Shown in pieces: positions 26,161 through 35,603 of a DNA stretch of 59,072 bases (positions within the stretch are counted from its first letter, which is position 1; each line of letters opens with the position of its first letter). Under the pieces are notes generated by a model. The model had not been told where the DNA came from and did not search any database. It saw only the letters and a list, made by a program, of their open reading frames with translations. Made by a program: the position numbers and the translations under genes. Origin of the DNA: Planctomycetota bacterium (GTDB taxonomy: Bacteria; Planctomycetota; JACOTG01); NCBI GenBank assembly GCA_016178505.1, contig JACOTG010000154.1, positions 1 through 59,072 of the forward strand, read 5' to 3'.

Positions 26161-27558
26161 TCAGCGACTCGACGCGGTCTTGAACTCGAGGGCGAACGCC
26201 CCGGCTGCCCGACCCGCCGCGCTCTTGAATCCGCCGATGCCGAAGTTGTTCACGCCGATCCAGTACTCGTGGTCGGCCGCGAGCTTCACCGGCATCACGC
26301 AGGTTCGCTTCGACGTCCACTTCGGGTCGCCGGTCTTCTCGGGAAACGTCGCCGCGTCGCGCTGCAGCCACGCGAAGCCGCGCACGTCCATGTCGACGTC
26401 GAACTCGATCTCGATTTGTGTGACCGCCGGATCGACCGCGCGATCGCCCGACTTCGGCGTCGTGCGGACGATCTTCGGCTTCTTGGCATCGCCCGACACC
26501 GGCGCCGCGGCCGCGGCTTTGTCGAAGATGGCGACGATCTGCGGGAAGAAGTCGGCGAGCTTCGGATAGCGATCGCGCTCGGCTTCGTAGCGCTTCAGCG
26601 CTTCGGTGAGCGCCGGCACGTGTGCGAACGCATGCGATGTTTCGTCGTCAAGCGCCTTCTTTCCTTCCGCATCGCCGAGCTCGCGGTATGCGAAGCGGAC
26701 AGTCACGGCGCGAACGACGTGCTCGTAGACGCTGTTTCGCCAATTGCCGTAGCCCTGCTCCTCCATCCGCTCGCGGAGCGGCACCCACAGGTCGTCGGTC
26801 TCGTCGATCGCGTCAGCGAAGCGATCGACCAGCGGGTTCACGAACGAATGGCTGAACTCGTGCCACACGAGGTATCGAAAGTCGGCGGCCGTGCCATACG
26901 TCGGCTGGCCCGCAGCGGCGCCGTACGGTCCTTGGATGCTGTAGACCTCGACGCCGCCGTCACCGATGACTCGCGGCCCGAACCCGCCCGGATGCAGGAG
27001 CGGCGCGAGGAAGATGTCGTAGCTCTTCGCGCGATCGCCATAGTAGGCCTCGACCATCGATACGTCGACGCCCGCGAGCTTCGTCTTTGCGTCCGCGACG
27101 ATCGTGTCGTAGAGCGGCTGCTGGCTCTCGAAGAACTTCATGAAGTCCGATGCGAGCGCGAAGTCCCGAAGCGCGTCGACGAACTCGAGGAGCTTCGCCT
27201 TCGAGCCTGCGCGACCGCACACGTACTCGCTCGGCTCGACGCGCGGCGCGAGCTCCGGCGGCGCGCCGAAATGCAGGATCGCGGCGAAGGGCGCATCGAA
27301 CGAAAAGCCGCGGCGCGACATCTCGTCGAAGAGCTTCACCGCGCGGTGCTCGCGCTGCGCGGCAAACTTCTCGGAGACCGTCTTCTTGTAGGCGACGTCG
27401 AATCGCGTGATGAGACCCGTCCGCTCGTAGCCAGACAGGAGTTCGACAACCGAGAGAAGCTCGACGCGCGGATCGACCGAAATGCGCACCGTGGATTTCT
27501 CGGCGGCCGATCGGGCGAACGCGGCGAGAGCGAGCGCGAGGGCAAGCGAACGGTTCAT
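26161..27558 (-). CDS. Exported DUF4932-family putative zinc peptidase
   Basis: A 465-residue protein starting at ATG 27558 with a signal peptide (MNRSLALALALAAFARSAAE). The body fits DUF4932 proteins: VRISVDPRVELLSVVELLSG near the N-terminus and WHEFSHSFVNPLVD, an HExxH zinc motif, near the middle. The last ~110 residues (KIVRTTPKSGDRAVDPAVTQIEIEF-like) form a separate Ig-like beta domain of the 'bacterial Ig-like 5' kind. The predicted role is proteolysis outside the cell; the substrate is unknown. It is divergent from the sigma-fusion gene. Confidence 0.82.
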   Translation of the reverse strand: MNRSLALALALAAFARSAAEKSTVRISVDPRVELLSVVELLSGYERTGLITRFDVAYKKTVSEKFAAQREHRAVKLFDEMSRRGFSFDAPFAAILHFGAPPELAPRVEPSEYVCGRAGSKAKLLEFVDALRDFALASDFMKFFESQQPLYDTIVADAKTKLAGVDVSMVEAYYGDRAKSYDIFLAPLLHPGGFGPRVIGDGGVEVYSIQGPYGAAAGQPTYGTAADFRYLVWHEFSHSFVNPLVDRFADAIDETDDLWVPLRERMEEQGYGNWRNSVYEHVVRAVTVRFAYRELGDAEGKKALDDETSHAFAHVPALTEALKRYEAERDRYPKLADFFPQIVAIFDKAAAAAPVSGDAKKPKIVRTTPKSGDRAVDPAVTQIEIEFDVDMDVRGFAWLQRDAATFPEKTGDPKWTSKRTCVMPVKLAADHEYWIGVNNFGIGGFKSAAGRAAGAFALEFKTASSR

Positions 27559-27707
27559 CGTGTCGTTCCTTCCAATGAGGACGCGCCACTTACGCGCGGG
27601 GCGATCGATCGTTGGATGGTTGCATCGTAGAGGCGAAAGTCTGCCCCCGATCGCTCGCGCCACGGATCTCCTATCATGGGACGGCGGAGGCCTCCACGGA
27701 GACGACG

Positions 27708-29939
27708 ATGGCGACGTTCAGCGACGAACACCTTCTCTCGCACGGCGCGTTCGTTCGACGGCTCGTGCGATCGCTGCTCGCCGACGAGGCGAGCGTCGAC
27801 GACGTCGTGCAGGACTCGCTCCTCGCCGCGATCGAGCACGGGCCGCGCGACGCGCGATCGCTTCGCGCGTGGCTCGCAACCGTCGCGCGGAATGCGGCGC
27901 GCAAGCTCACCTCGCGCGAGCGCGGGCGGCCGCGACGCGAGGAGCGCGGCGCGAAGCGCGAGGCCGTCCCGTCCGCCGCGTCGATCGTCGCCACGCTCGA
28001 CGAGCAGCGCCGCCTCGTCGAGGCCGTGCGCGCGCTCGCCGAGCCGTGTCGAACGGCGGTGATGCTGCGCTTCTTCGACGACCTCCCGCCGCGCGAGATC
28101 GCGCGCCGGCTCGACATCCCCGTGGAAACCGTGAAGTCGCAAATCAAGCGCGGACTCGCCGACCTTCGCGCGCGCCTCGATCACGAGCACGGCGGCGACC
28201 GCAGCGCGTGGTGCCTCGCGCTCGCGCCGCTCGCCGGCCTGAAGCCCGCGCGCCACACGACGACCGCCGCTAGCGGCGGCCTCCTCGCAGGAGCCGTAGC
28301 CATGACGCTGAAGATGAAGCTCGGAATCGCAGTGGCCATCGCGGTCGTCGTGTGCGCTGCGTGGTTGCTCGTTCCCGTCGCACCGCGCGACCATCACGAT
28401 TCGACACCGCCACCGTCAAATGGGACCGGCGAGGTCTCGCGCGCCACCAAGGACGCGGTGGCTGCTCCGGTCGACACGACTCCGCCGCCCGTGTCTCGAC
28501 CGTCCGACCACGTCGCGTCGCCGACGGCTCCCGAAGAGATCCACGGGGCGACGCTCCTCGTTGCCGTTCGCACGCGAAGCGGTGATCTCGTCGACGGAGT
28601 GCGGGTCGTCGTCACCCGCTCGTCGACGATCGACGTCGACGGACGGCAAGTCGTCGTCGAGACAGACGTCGGACGAGAGGACTGCCGATCGTCGACTCCC
28701 GCGACGTTCGTGGGACTCCCCCTCGGCCGCTACACCGCTAAGCTCATGACCCCTGGAATTGCCGTGACGAAAGCGGAGGCGCTGATCGACGCGCCGCATC
28801 AGCGAGTCGAGACCGAGATCGTCATCGACGCACCAGCGCGAATCGTCGGACGCTGCGAAAACCCGTACGGCGCACCGATCGCAAATGCACGGATGCGTTG
28901 GAGTCGGCGAAAAGACGCAAAGAGCGGCGGAACTGTCATGGACTCCGTCGAGCAAGCGACATCAGGCGAGGACGGCCGATTCGAGCTGGGAGTTCCCGGG
29001 GATGCGGACTGGAACTATTCGCTCTTGGCGTGGCACGACGATTACGGCGGTGGGGTTCGGTTGCCGGTCGCCGTTGTCGCGGGACAAACGACCGACGTCG
29101 GATCCGTTCGATTCGAGAATTCCAAGGTCGTCGTGTCGGGTGTCATCACCGATGCGAGTGGATCGCCACTCGCCAACGTTACGATCACGCCGCTCTGCTG
29201 GCAGACCGACGGCGCTCTCTCGGAAACGGAGTGCGACTCCGCAGTGCGCACTTCTGCGGATGGTCGCTTTCGTTTCGTGCGATTGACGACGGGCACCTTT
29301 GCCCTACGCGCCGAGAACTTCTGCCTCGGCGAGCCGGCGCCAAGCTTCACTATTCGGGACGGCGACACGGCCATCGATCTCGGCACGCTCGTCGCGAGCG
29401 AGGGGCCGTTCGTCTTTCGCGGCGTGTCGCTGGACGACAACGATCAACCGCTCGCTGGGGCCAAAGTGGTCTTCGGCAGATTGCGCGCAACGAGCGACGA
29501 CTCCGGCCGCTTCGAGTTCCACGCGTGCAAACCCGATCCTGGCCGACTCCAGGCATCGTGGAAAGCAACGCAGAGGGGAGCGGACTACGTGTCCACATCC
29601 ATTGACGACGTTCGCCCCGGCGGCGACGAGATCCGCCTCTCCCTTCGCCACCGCGGCATTTGGTTCCGATTCGAGGACGAGACCAACGGCGCGCCCGTCT
29701 TTGTGAAGCACGTGGCGATCAACGGATACGGCGTGCGAGAGGGTCGCCCTCAAAGCCTCTACTACGACTCGACGGACAAGCCGACGAATCTTGCATCCGC
29801 GTTCTTCGCGGATCCCGGTCGATGGATCTTCCTCATCTCGGTCCCCGGGTACGAACCTCTCCAGATCTCCGAAGATGTGCCCGTGGGGTTCGAGCAGGTC
29901 GAGCACAGGATCGCGGCGAAACTGCGCCGCCTGCCGTAG
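27708..29939 (+). CDS. Sigma-70 (ECF) domain fused to a transmembrane helix and extracytoplasmic beta-sandwich repeats
   Basis: A single 743-residue frame. Residues ~8-75 are sigma region 2 (VRRLVRSLLADEASVDDVVQDSLL) and ~105-155 region 4 (LAEPCRTAVMLRFFDDLPPREIARRL with VETVKSQIKRGLADL). A hydrophobic helix at about 206-225 (LGIAVAIAVVVCAAWLLVPV) is followed by a Pro/Thr linker and ~480 residues of beta-sandwich repeats of the carboxypeptidase-regulatory type (VVVSGVITDASGSPLANVTI, FVFRGVSLDDNDQPLAGAKV). I see no frameshift or stop in between. The natural reading is a membrane-tethered sigma factor whose ectodomain senses or displays something, perhaps released by proteolysis; that is inference. 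ATG 27708 follows GGAG. Confidence 0.88.
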   Translation: MATFSDEHLLSHGAFVRRLVRSLLADEASVDDVVQDSLLAAIEHGPRDARSLRAWLATVARNAARKLTSRERGRPRREERGAKREAVPSAASIVATLDEQRRLVEAVRALAEPCRTAVMLRFFDDLPPREIARRLDIPVETVKSQIKRGLADLRARLDHEHGGDRSAWCLALAPLAGLKPARHTTTAASGGLLAGAVAMTLKMKLGIAVAIAVVVCAAWLLVPVAPRDHHDSTPPPSNGTGEVSRATKDAVAAPVDTTPPPVSRPSDHVASPTAPEEIHGATLLVAVRTRSGDLVDGVRVVVTRSSTIDVDGRQVVVETDVGREDCRSSTPATFVGLPLGRYTAKLMTPGIAVTKAEALIDAPHQRVETEIVIDAPARIVGRCENPYGAPIANARMRWSRRKDAKSGGTVMDSVEQATSGEDGRFELGVPGDADWNYSLLAWHDDYGGGVRLPVAVVAGQTTDVGSVRFENSKVVVSGVITDASGSPLANVTITPLCWQTDGALSETECDSAVRTSADGRFRFVRLTTGTFALRAENFCLGEPAPSFTIRDGDTAIDLGTLVASEGPFVFRGVSLDDNDQPLAGAKVVFGRLRATSDDSGRFEFHACKPDPGRLQASWKATQRGADYVSTSIDDVRPGGDEIRLSLRHRGIWFRFEDETNGAPVFVKHVAINGYGVREGRPQSLYYDSTDKPTNLASAFFADPGRWIFLISVPGYEPLQISEDVPVGFEQVEHRIAAKLRRLP

Positions 29940-29942
29940 CGA

Positions 29943-31112
29943 TCAACGCTGCGGGAGCACGCGCTCGAGGAGCGCGACGTAGTTGCCGCCCATGATCTTT
30001 GCGATTGCGGCGTCGTCGAAGCCGGCGGTCACGAGGGCGTCGGTGACGCGGTCGACGTGAGCCGCGTCGAAGGCCATGCGCACCGAGCCGTCGAAGTCCG
30101 AGCCGATGGCGACGTGATCGATCCCGGCGACGTCGACCGCGTGGCGAACGGCGCGCGCGATCGCGCTGGGATCGAGACCGCCGACGGCTCCTTCGAAGAA
30201 GCCGATGCCGACGAGGCCGCCCGTCGCGGCGATGCGGCGGAGCTGATCGTCCGAGAGATTGCGCTCGGTGTCGCACGTCGCGCGCACGCCCGTGTGCGAC
30301 GCGACCACGGGCCGCGTCGCGATCGCGAGGACATCGTCGATGGTGCGCGGTGACGCGTGCGCTACATCGACGATGGCGCGGCGCTCCTCCATTCGCTTCA
30401 CGACCCGCCGGCCGAGGTCGGTGAGCCCGACGTTCGCCGCGCTGTGCGTCGAACCGCCGACCTCGTTGTCGAAGAAGTGCGCGAGGCCCATCATGCGAAA
30501 GCCGGCGTCGGCGAACGCGTCGACGTTTTCGAACCGGCCTTCGAGTGCGTGCAGCCCTTCGATCGCGAGAACTCCGGCCGTGATCTCGCGCTCGGTTCGA
30601 CGACGCGAGAGATAGCGCTCGAGATCGCTCGCCGACTCGATCACGGTCAGTCGTCCGCCCGAGCGCGCAGCCAGGTCGTGGAGCTGTCGCGCTTGGTAGA
30701 GAGCCCGCGCGGCGAGGCTCGTCCACGTGCGCATCGGCCATCGTCCCGCGACGATGAGCGGCGTCACACGATCGAGCCCGTTCGGATCGAAGGCCGGCCC
30801 GCTCGGAGCCTTCGTCACCGCGGAGAACGTCTCGATCGCGACGTTGCCGGCGACGAGCCTCGGCACGTCGACGTGACCGCGGCTCACGCCATCGAGGAGA
30901 TCGCGGTCCCATAGAAGCGCGTCGCAGTGCATGTCCGCGACGAGAAGCGAGCGATGGAGTTCGCGCGCGTGCAACGACACGCTCGGCGTCGCCGACTCGA
31001 CGACGCCGTTGTAGTGCGAGTCGACGACGCGCGGCACCCACGTGACGAACGAGGCCCCGCCCGCGAAGAGGACGAAGAGCACCGCGAGCCCGAGCCGGCG
31101 ACGAAGTTTCAT
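29943..31112 (-). CDS. Membrane dipeptidase (peptidase family M19)
   Basis: A 389-residue zinc dipeptidase with an N-terminal hydrophobic segment (LAVLFVLFAGGASFVTWV) that anchors or exports it. Family motifs in order: VADMHCDALLW (metal-binding HxD), EGLHALEGR, GLAHFFDNEVGGSTHS, VDVAHASPRTI, VVASHTGVRA and VAIGSDFDG. It hydrolyses dipeptides, probably in the periplasm. ATG 31112 was chosen; the frame continues far upstream only because of the GC-rich codon bias. It is transcribed divergently from the TPR lipoprotein (63-base gap) and its 3' end abuts that of the sigma-fusion gene. Confidence 0.9.
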   Translation of the reverse strand: MKLRRRLGLAVLFVLFAGGASFVTWVPRVVDSHYNGVVESATPSVSLHARELHRSLLVADMHCDALLWDRDLLDGVSRGHVDVPRLVAGNVAIETFSAVTKAPSGPAFDPNGLDRVTPLIVAGRWPMRTWTSLAARALYQARQLHDLAARSGGRLTVIESASDLERYLSRRRTEREITAGVLAIEGLHALEGRFENVDAFADAGFRMMGLAHFFDNEVGGSTHSAANVGLTDLGRRVVKRMEERRAIVDVAHASPRTIDDVLAIATRPVVASHTGVRATCDTERNLSDDQLRRIAATGGLVGIGFFEGAVGGLDPSAIARAVRHAVDVAGIDHVAIGSDFDGSVRMAFDAAHVDRVTDALVTAGFDDAAIAKIMGGNYVALLERVLPQR

Positions 31113-31175
31113 GCGCGGCGAATGGTAACCTGTCCCGCCGATCGAGACCCAACGCCCAACGGAGGTTCGAACACC

Positions 31176-32843
31176 ATGCGTAAACTCACTTGCGTTGCGA
31201 TGCTGTTCGTCGTCGTGGTTCTTTCCGCTTGCCAGTCGGCCGCACCGCCCGCCGCCGGCTCCGCTTCGCCCCCATCGTTCGAGCTTTATTCCGACCTCGG
31301 CCACTTCCACCGCGCCGTCTCGACGCGCGTGCCCGAAGCGCAGCGATGGTTCGACCAAGGAATGATCTTCGCGTTCGCGTTCGACCACGCGTCGGCCACC
31401 CGCTCGTTCCAGGAGGCAGCGCGACTCGACCCGTCGTGCGCGATGGCGTGGTGGGGAATCGCGCTCGCGAACGGCCCGCACATCAACAACCCGATGGTCG
31501 ATCCCGAGCACGCGAAGGCCGCATGGGACGCGATCGAAAAGGCACGCGAGTTCGCGGCGAGTGCAAGCCCGATCGAGCGCGCGCTCATCGACGCACAGGC
31601 CAAGCGTTACTCTTCGACTCCGGTCGAGAATCGACGCGCGTTCGACGAAGCCTACGCGAATGCAATGCGCGAACTCTGGCACGCTCACCCCGACGACGCG
31701 GACGTGGGATCGCTCTTCGCCGAATCGATGATGGATCTCCGGCCGTGGGATCTTTGGACGCACGAGGGCTTGCCGCAACCCGGCACGGACGAAATCGTCG
31801 CGACGTTGGAGTTCGTCCTCGCGCGTGCGCCCGATCACCCGCTTGCGAACCACCTCTACATCCACGCCGTCGAGGCCTCGCCGCATCCCGAGAAGGCGCT
31901 GGCTGCCGCGGATCGACTGCGAACGCTCGTCCCCGGCGCGAGCCACCTCGTCCACATGCCGTCGCACATCGATGCGCGCATCGGCCACTATGCGGAGGCG
32001 GCGGCGGCCAACGAGCGCGCGATCGCCGTCGATCGCAAGCGCGCGGCGCGCACCGCGAAGACCGGCTTCTATCAGGTCTACAAGGCGCACAACTCCCACT
32101 TCCTCGTCTACGCTTCGATGATGGAGGGTCGCAGCGCCGTCGCGCTCGACACGGCGCGGGCGATGATCGCGAGCATCCCGCCGGAGTTCCTCGCGACGCT
32201 CGGCCCGTTCGGCGACGGCTTCATGCCGACCATCTTCCACGTGCTGGTGCGATTCGGTCGTTGGGACGACGTGCTGCGCGAGCCCGAGTTCCCGCCGGAG
32301 CTGGTGGTTTCGAACGCGATCCGACATTACGCGCGTGCCGTGGCGTTCGCCGCGCTCGATCGTCTCGACGAAGCGGAGGCCGAAGAGCGTTTGCTCGCAA
32401 CCGCCGTGGCGGCGATCGACGACAAGCGACCGCTCGGCAACAACACGGCGCGGCGCACGCTCGAGGTCGCGACGCGCATGGTTCGCGGCGAGATCGCGTT
32501 TCGCCGCGGGCAAGTCGACGATTCGTTCGCGATTCTCCGCGAAGCCGTGACGATCGAGGACTCGCTCCAGTATGACGAGCCGCCGGACTGGATGATGCCC
32601 GTGCGACACGCGCTCGGCGCGGCACTTCTGCAAGCCGGTCGCGTCGAAGATGCCGAGAAGGTTTATCGCGAGGATCTCGCGAAGACCCCCGACAACGGTT
32701 GGGCGCTGTTCGGCCTGTGGCGCTGCCTCGAGCTTCGCGATCGCCCGGAGGAGGCGCAGAACGCGCACGCGCGATTCCAGAAGGCGTGGTCGCGCGCCGA
32801 CGTCGCGCTGAAGTCCTCCTGCTTCTGTCAGCCCGGGAGTTGA
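31176..32843 (+). CDS. TPR-repeat lipoprotein
   Basis: A 555-residue protein with a lipoprotein signal (FVVVVLSAC, Cys19) preceded by GGAGG ten bases before ATG 31176. The mature part is a run of helical TPR-like repeats, for example AQRWFDQGMIFAFAFDHASA, HYAEAAAANERAIAVDRK and RVEDAEKVYREDLAKTPDNG. It is the length and layout of a known family of large TPR proteins with no defined enzyme role; they are thought to be scaffolds. Its last 16 bases overlap the 3' end of the convergent methyltransferase gene. Confidence 0.82.
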   Translation: MRKLTCVAMLFVVVVLSACQSAAPPAAGSASPPSFELYSDLGHFHRAVSTRVPEAQRWFDQGMIFAFAFDHASATRSFQEAARLDPSCAMAWWGIALANGPHINNPMVDPEHAKAAWDAIEKAREFAASASPIERALIDAQAKRYSSTPVENRRAFDEAYANAMRELWHAHPDDADVGSLFAESMMDLRPWDLWTHEGLPQPGTDEIVATLEFVLARAPDHPLANHLYIHAVEASPHPEKALAAADRLRTLVPGASHLVHMPSHIDARIGHYAEAAAANERAIAVDRKRAARTAKTGFYQVYKAHNSHFLVYASMMEGRSAVALDTARAMIASIPPEFLATLGPFGDGFMPTIFHVLVRFGRWDDVLREPEFPPELVVSNAIRHYARAVAFAALDRLDEAEAEERLLATAVAAIDDKRPLGNNTARRTLEVATRMVRGEIAFRRGQVDDSFAILREAVTIEDSLQYDEPPDWMMPVRHALGAALLQAGRVEDAEKVYREDLAKTPDNGWALFGLWRCLELRDRPEEAQNAHARFQKAWSRADVALKSSCFCQPGS

Positions 32844-33352
32844 CCCGTCTTTCGCGCTGCGAGCGCCGCGACGGCAGCGCGGCCGTCGACGATTCCTTCG
32901 GCGTATCGCAAGACGTGCCAGTCGACGAAGTGGCGAAGGAGTTCGTTTTGGCCTAGCAGGAAGTGCGGGTTCGTCGGCTTCCCGAAGCGCGCCTGCTCCA
33001 AGGTGAACGTCTCGTAGACTAGCAGGCCGCCCGTTCGCAGTGCCGCGCGGATCGCGGGAAACAGCGGGCGCCACAGATAGCGGCACACGACGATGACGTC
33101 GAACGCATCGCGAGGCAGCGTCGCATCCGGCGTCTCGAGATCGGCGACGACGATGGCGATGCCGGCCTCGCGGAGCGGCTCGAGGGCGTCGCGGTCGCGG
33201 TCGATCGCGGTCACGCGAAGGCCTCGGCTCGCGAGCCACCGGGCGTTTCTCCCGCGGCCCGCGGCGAGATCGAGCGCATCGCCGCGCTCGGGCAAGAGGT
33301 CGGAGCATGAGACGAGGAACTCCGACGGCGGCTCGCTCGTCGCGTGGCTCAT
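32828..33352 (-). CDS. Class I SAM-dependent methyltransferase
   Basis: A 174-residue methyltransferase with motif I ALDLAAGRGRNARWLA, motif II TAIDRD, and a post-core part GGLLVYETFTLEQARFG that resembles small tellurite-resistance/TehB-like and UbiE-like enzymes. The methyl acceptor is unknown. Its ATG (33352) overlaps the stop of the upstream alpha/beta hydrolase as ATGA, so it is translationally coupled. The stop lies inside the last codons of the convergent TPR gene (16-base overlap). Confidence 0.85.
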   Translation of the reverse strand: MSHATSEPPSEFLVSCSDLLPERGDALDLAAGRGRNARWLASRGLRVTAIDRDRDALEPLREAGIAIVVADLETPDATLPRDAFDVIVVCRYLWRPLFPAIRAALRTGGLLVYETFTLEQARFGKPTNPHFLLGQNELLRHFVDWHVLRYAEGIVDGRAAVAALAARKTGQLPG

Positions 33353-34233
33353 CGCCCTCGCCTCACGAAGTCGAGCACCACGCGGCGAAACTCCGCCGGC
33401 TTCTCCATATGCGGCAGGTGACCGCACTCGGGGATCACGACCAGCTCGGCGCCGGCGATCTCGCGCGCGAGTCGTCGACCGTTGGCGATCGGCACCGCCG
33501 GATCGAGCTCACCCCAGACGACCAGCGTCGGCACGCGGATGGTCGGAATGCGCGCCGCAAAGTCGTCGGGGTTCTCGCGAACGAGCGCGCGCACGATTTC
33601 GACGACCGACTCGCGCCGGCCGGGCAACTTGGTTTCGAGCGCGTACTCCTCGATCACGGCGTCGCTGATGCACGCGGCGTGTGCAACGGCACCGCGAAGC
33701 ACCATGCGGAGAAACGGTCGCACGGGCAGGATCGGCGTGACCATCTTCGGAAGCGCGGGGATTCGAAAGAGCGGCACGAAATACGGGTGTGGTTGGCGAT
33801 ACGACACCGCGTCGACGAGCACCAGCTGCGCGACCACGTCGGCATGGTGAATCGCGGTCGCGAGCGCGATGAGGCCGCCGTACGAGTTGCCCACGAGAAC
33901 GGCCGGGCCACCCGCGAGCGCGCGCACGACGGCGGCGGCATGGCGAGCGATCGACTCGATGCGAAAGTCGCCGCCGGGAAGCGTGGGGCTGAACCCAGCG
34001 CCGGGGAGATCCACGGCGATCGCGCGAAACCCCGCTTCGGCGAACGGCGCGAGCTGCTCGCGCCAATCGTAGACGCAGCCGCCGAGTCCGTGGAAGAAGA
34101 AGATCGGCGCGCCGCTACCGCGCTCGACGAACGAGACGCTCACGCCGCCGACGTCGATCGAGCGAGCGCCCATGTCGCGACGAAAGCGAGAACCCGCCGC
34201 CGCGTCGCGCGACGCGGCCGGACCCGTCGTCAC
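33349..34233 (-). CDS. Alpha/beta-fold hydrolase
   Basis: A 294-residue hydrolase with oxyanion segment FFFHGLGG, nucleophile elbow GNSYGG (Ser), acid Asp in WGELDPAVPI and catalytic His in CGHLPHMEKP, all as expected for the epoxide hydrolase/ester hydrolase branch. The substrate cannot be read from sequence. The GTG at 34233 was chosen because it overlaps the stop of the upstream M24 peptidase as GTGA and has a purine-rich stretch before it; the core homology begins about residue 22 (MGARSIDVGG), so ATG 34173 is an alternative. It is the middle gene of a three-gene overlapping operon. Confidence 0.85.
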   Translation of the reverse strand: MTTGPAASRDAAAGSRFRRDMGARSIDVGGVSVSFVERGSGAPIFFFHGLGGCVYDWREQLAPFAEAGFRAIAVDLPGAGFSPTLPGGDFRIESIARHAAAVVRALAGGPAVLVGNSYGGLIALATAIHHADVVAQLVLVDAVSYRQPHPYFVPLFRIPALPKMVTPILPVRPFLRMVLRGAVAHAACISDAVIEEYALETKLPGRRESVVEIVRALVRENPDDFAARIPTIRVPTLVVWGELDPAVPIANGRRLAREIAGAELVVIPECGHLPHMEKPAEFRRVVLDFVRRGR

Positions 34234-35585
34234 TTGCCGCTCTCGCCGCCCGACGTCGCGCCGCGCAGCGCCTCGATCTCGGCGACCGTTTTCGGCATCG
34301 ACGCGGAAAGCAGGTCGTAGCCCGTTTCGGTGATCACGACGACGTCCTCGATGCGAACGCCGAGGCTCTCGTCGCCGATGTAGACGCCGGGCTCCACGGT
34401 GAGCGCGACTCCCGGCTCGAGCTTCTGCGGGAAGTTTCCGACGTCGTGCACGCCCATGCCGATCAGGTGGCTCGTCCCGTGGCGCCAGTGTTTGCCGAGC
34501 TTCGCCTCGTCGACGATCTTCTTCGCCGCGCCGTTGACCTCGCCCACGGTCGCGCCGGGCTTGCACGCCGCGAGCGCCGCCGTCTGTGCGCGAAGCACCA
34601 GCTCGTAGATCTCCCGCTGTCGCGGCGTGAAGCGCGACGAAACGGGAAACGTCCGCGTCACGTCGGCGGCGTAGTTCGAGAACTCGGCGGCGTAGTCCAT
34701 CACGACGATGTCGCCGGCCTCCATGCGCCGGTGATCGTCCGAGTAGTGGATGATGCACGAGTTCGGACCCGAGCCGACGATCGGCTCGTACGCGGGACCG
34801 TACGCGCCTTCGCGTAGGAACGCGCCGGTGGCGATTCCCGCGATCTCGTATTCGAAGCGGCCCGGCGCGCACGCGCGGATCGCTTCCGTCAGGCCGACCG
34901 CCGTGATTTCGCAAGCGCGGCGCATCGCGGCGACCTCGGCCGGCGACTTGCGAACGCGCATCGTGTGAAGGACCGGGCTCAGGTTCTCGACGGGCCACGC
35001 CGGATACTTCTCCTTCAACACCTTCGCGAAGAAGTCCTCGCGCGACGGGCGATCGTCGAAGGGGTCACGCTTCCTCTGCGCACGCAGGTCGGCCCACGAG
35101 TCGAGCGTCACGAGGTAAGTCTCTTCTGCATCGAGCGTCGTCCAGATCGCGCGCCCCGCGTCGCCGCCGCTCGGCTTTTCGCCCGAGCGACCCGAGAGGA
35201 TCTCGTCGAGCGCCTTCGGGAAGTCGTTGGCCGGCCGCACGTCGTCGATTCCCGTTGCAGCTTCGGCCTCGGGACCGGCAGACAGCCGCGCTCCCTCGAC
35301 CGACTCGGTCATCGGGTTCTTCGGAAGGAGGAACAGCGTGGTCTTCTTCGACTTGCCGTCGAGAAGCAGCACCGCTTCCGGTGACTCGACGCCCGTGAGA
35401 TAGAAGAAGTCGTTGCTCTGCCGGAAGCGATACCACGCACCCGGCAGTTCGGCGCCGCGCACGATCGCGACGCCCTTTCCGATCTTCTCGAACACGGCGG
35501 CGCGGCGACCCGCGAACTCCTGGTTCGTGAACATCGGTCCGGCCACGACCGCCGGCGCCAGCAGCAGACATGCGAGCGAATTCAT
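34230..35585 (-). CDS. Exported Xaa-Pro aminopeptidase-like M24 peptidase
   Basis: A 451-residue protein of the PepP branch of M24. The N-terminal domain (about 20-170) has FRQSNDFFYLTGVESPEAVLLL; the pita-bread catalytic domain shows metal ligands in VVMDYAAEFSNYAADVTRTF (two Asp), HGTSHLIGMGVHD (His), LTVEPGVYI (Glu) and RIEDVVVITE (Glu). It removes N-terminal residues next to proline. ATG 35585 opens a short signal peptide (SLACLLLAPAVVAG), so it is probably periplasmic, unlike most PepP. It leads the operon with the hydrolase and methyltransferase; a repeat element lies just upstream. Confidence 0.9.
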   Translation of the reverse strand: MNSLACLLLAPAVVAGPMFTNQEFAGRRAAVFEKIGKGVAIVRGAELPGAWYRFRQSNDFFYLTGVESPEAVLLLDGKSKKTTLFLLPKNPMTESVEGARLSAGPEAEAATGIDDVRPANDFPKALDEILSGRSGEKPSGGDAGRAIWTTLDAEETYLVTLDSWADLRAQRKRDPFDDRPSREDFFAKVLKEKYPAWPVENLSPVLHTMRVRKSPAEVAAMRRACEITAVGLTEAIRACAPGRFEYEIAGIATGAFLREGAYGPAYEPIVGSGPNSCIIHYSDDHRRMEAGDIVVMDYAAEFSNYAADVTRTFPVSSRFTPRQREIYELVLRAQTAALAACKPGATVGEVNGAAKKIVDEAKLGKHWRHGTSHLIGMGVHDVGNFPQKLEPGVALTVEPGVYIGDESLGVRIEDVVVITETGYDLLSASMPKTVAEIEALRGATSGGESGK

Positions 35586-35603
35586 GGCGTCAGGATACGG
35601 TCT

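Noticed and set aside
31113..33308. 732-codon 5' extension of the M19 dipeptidase frame
   Set aside because: It runs antisense through the TPR lipoprotein gene. The M19 protein has a normal N-terminal membrane segment at ATG 31112.
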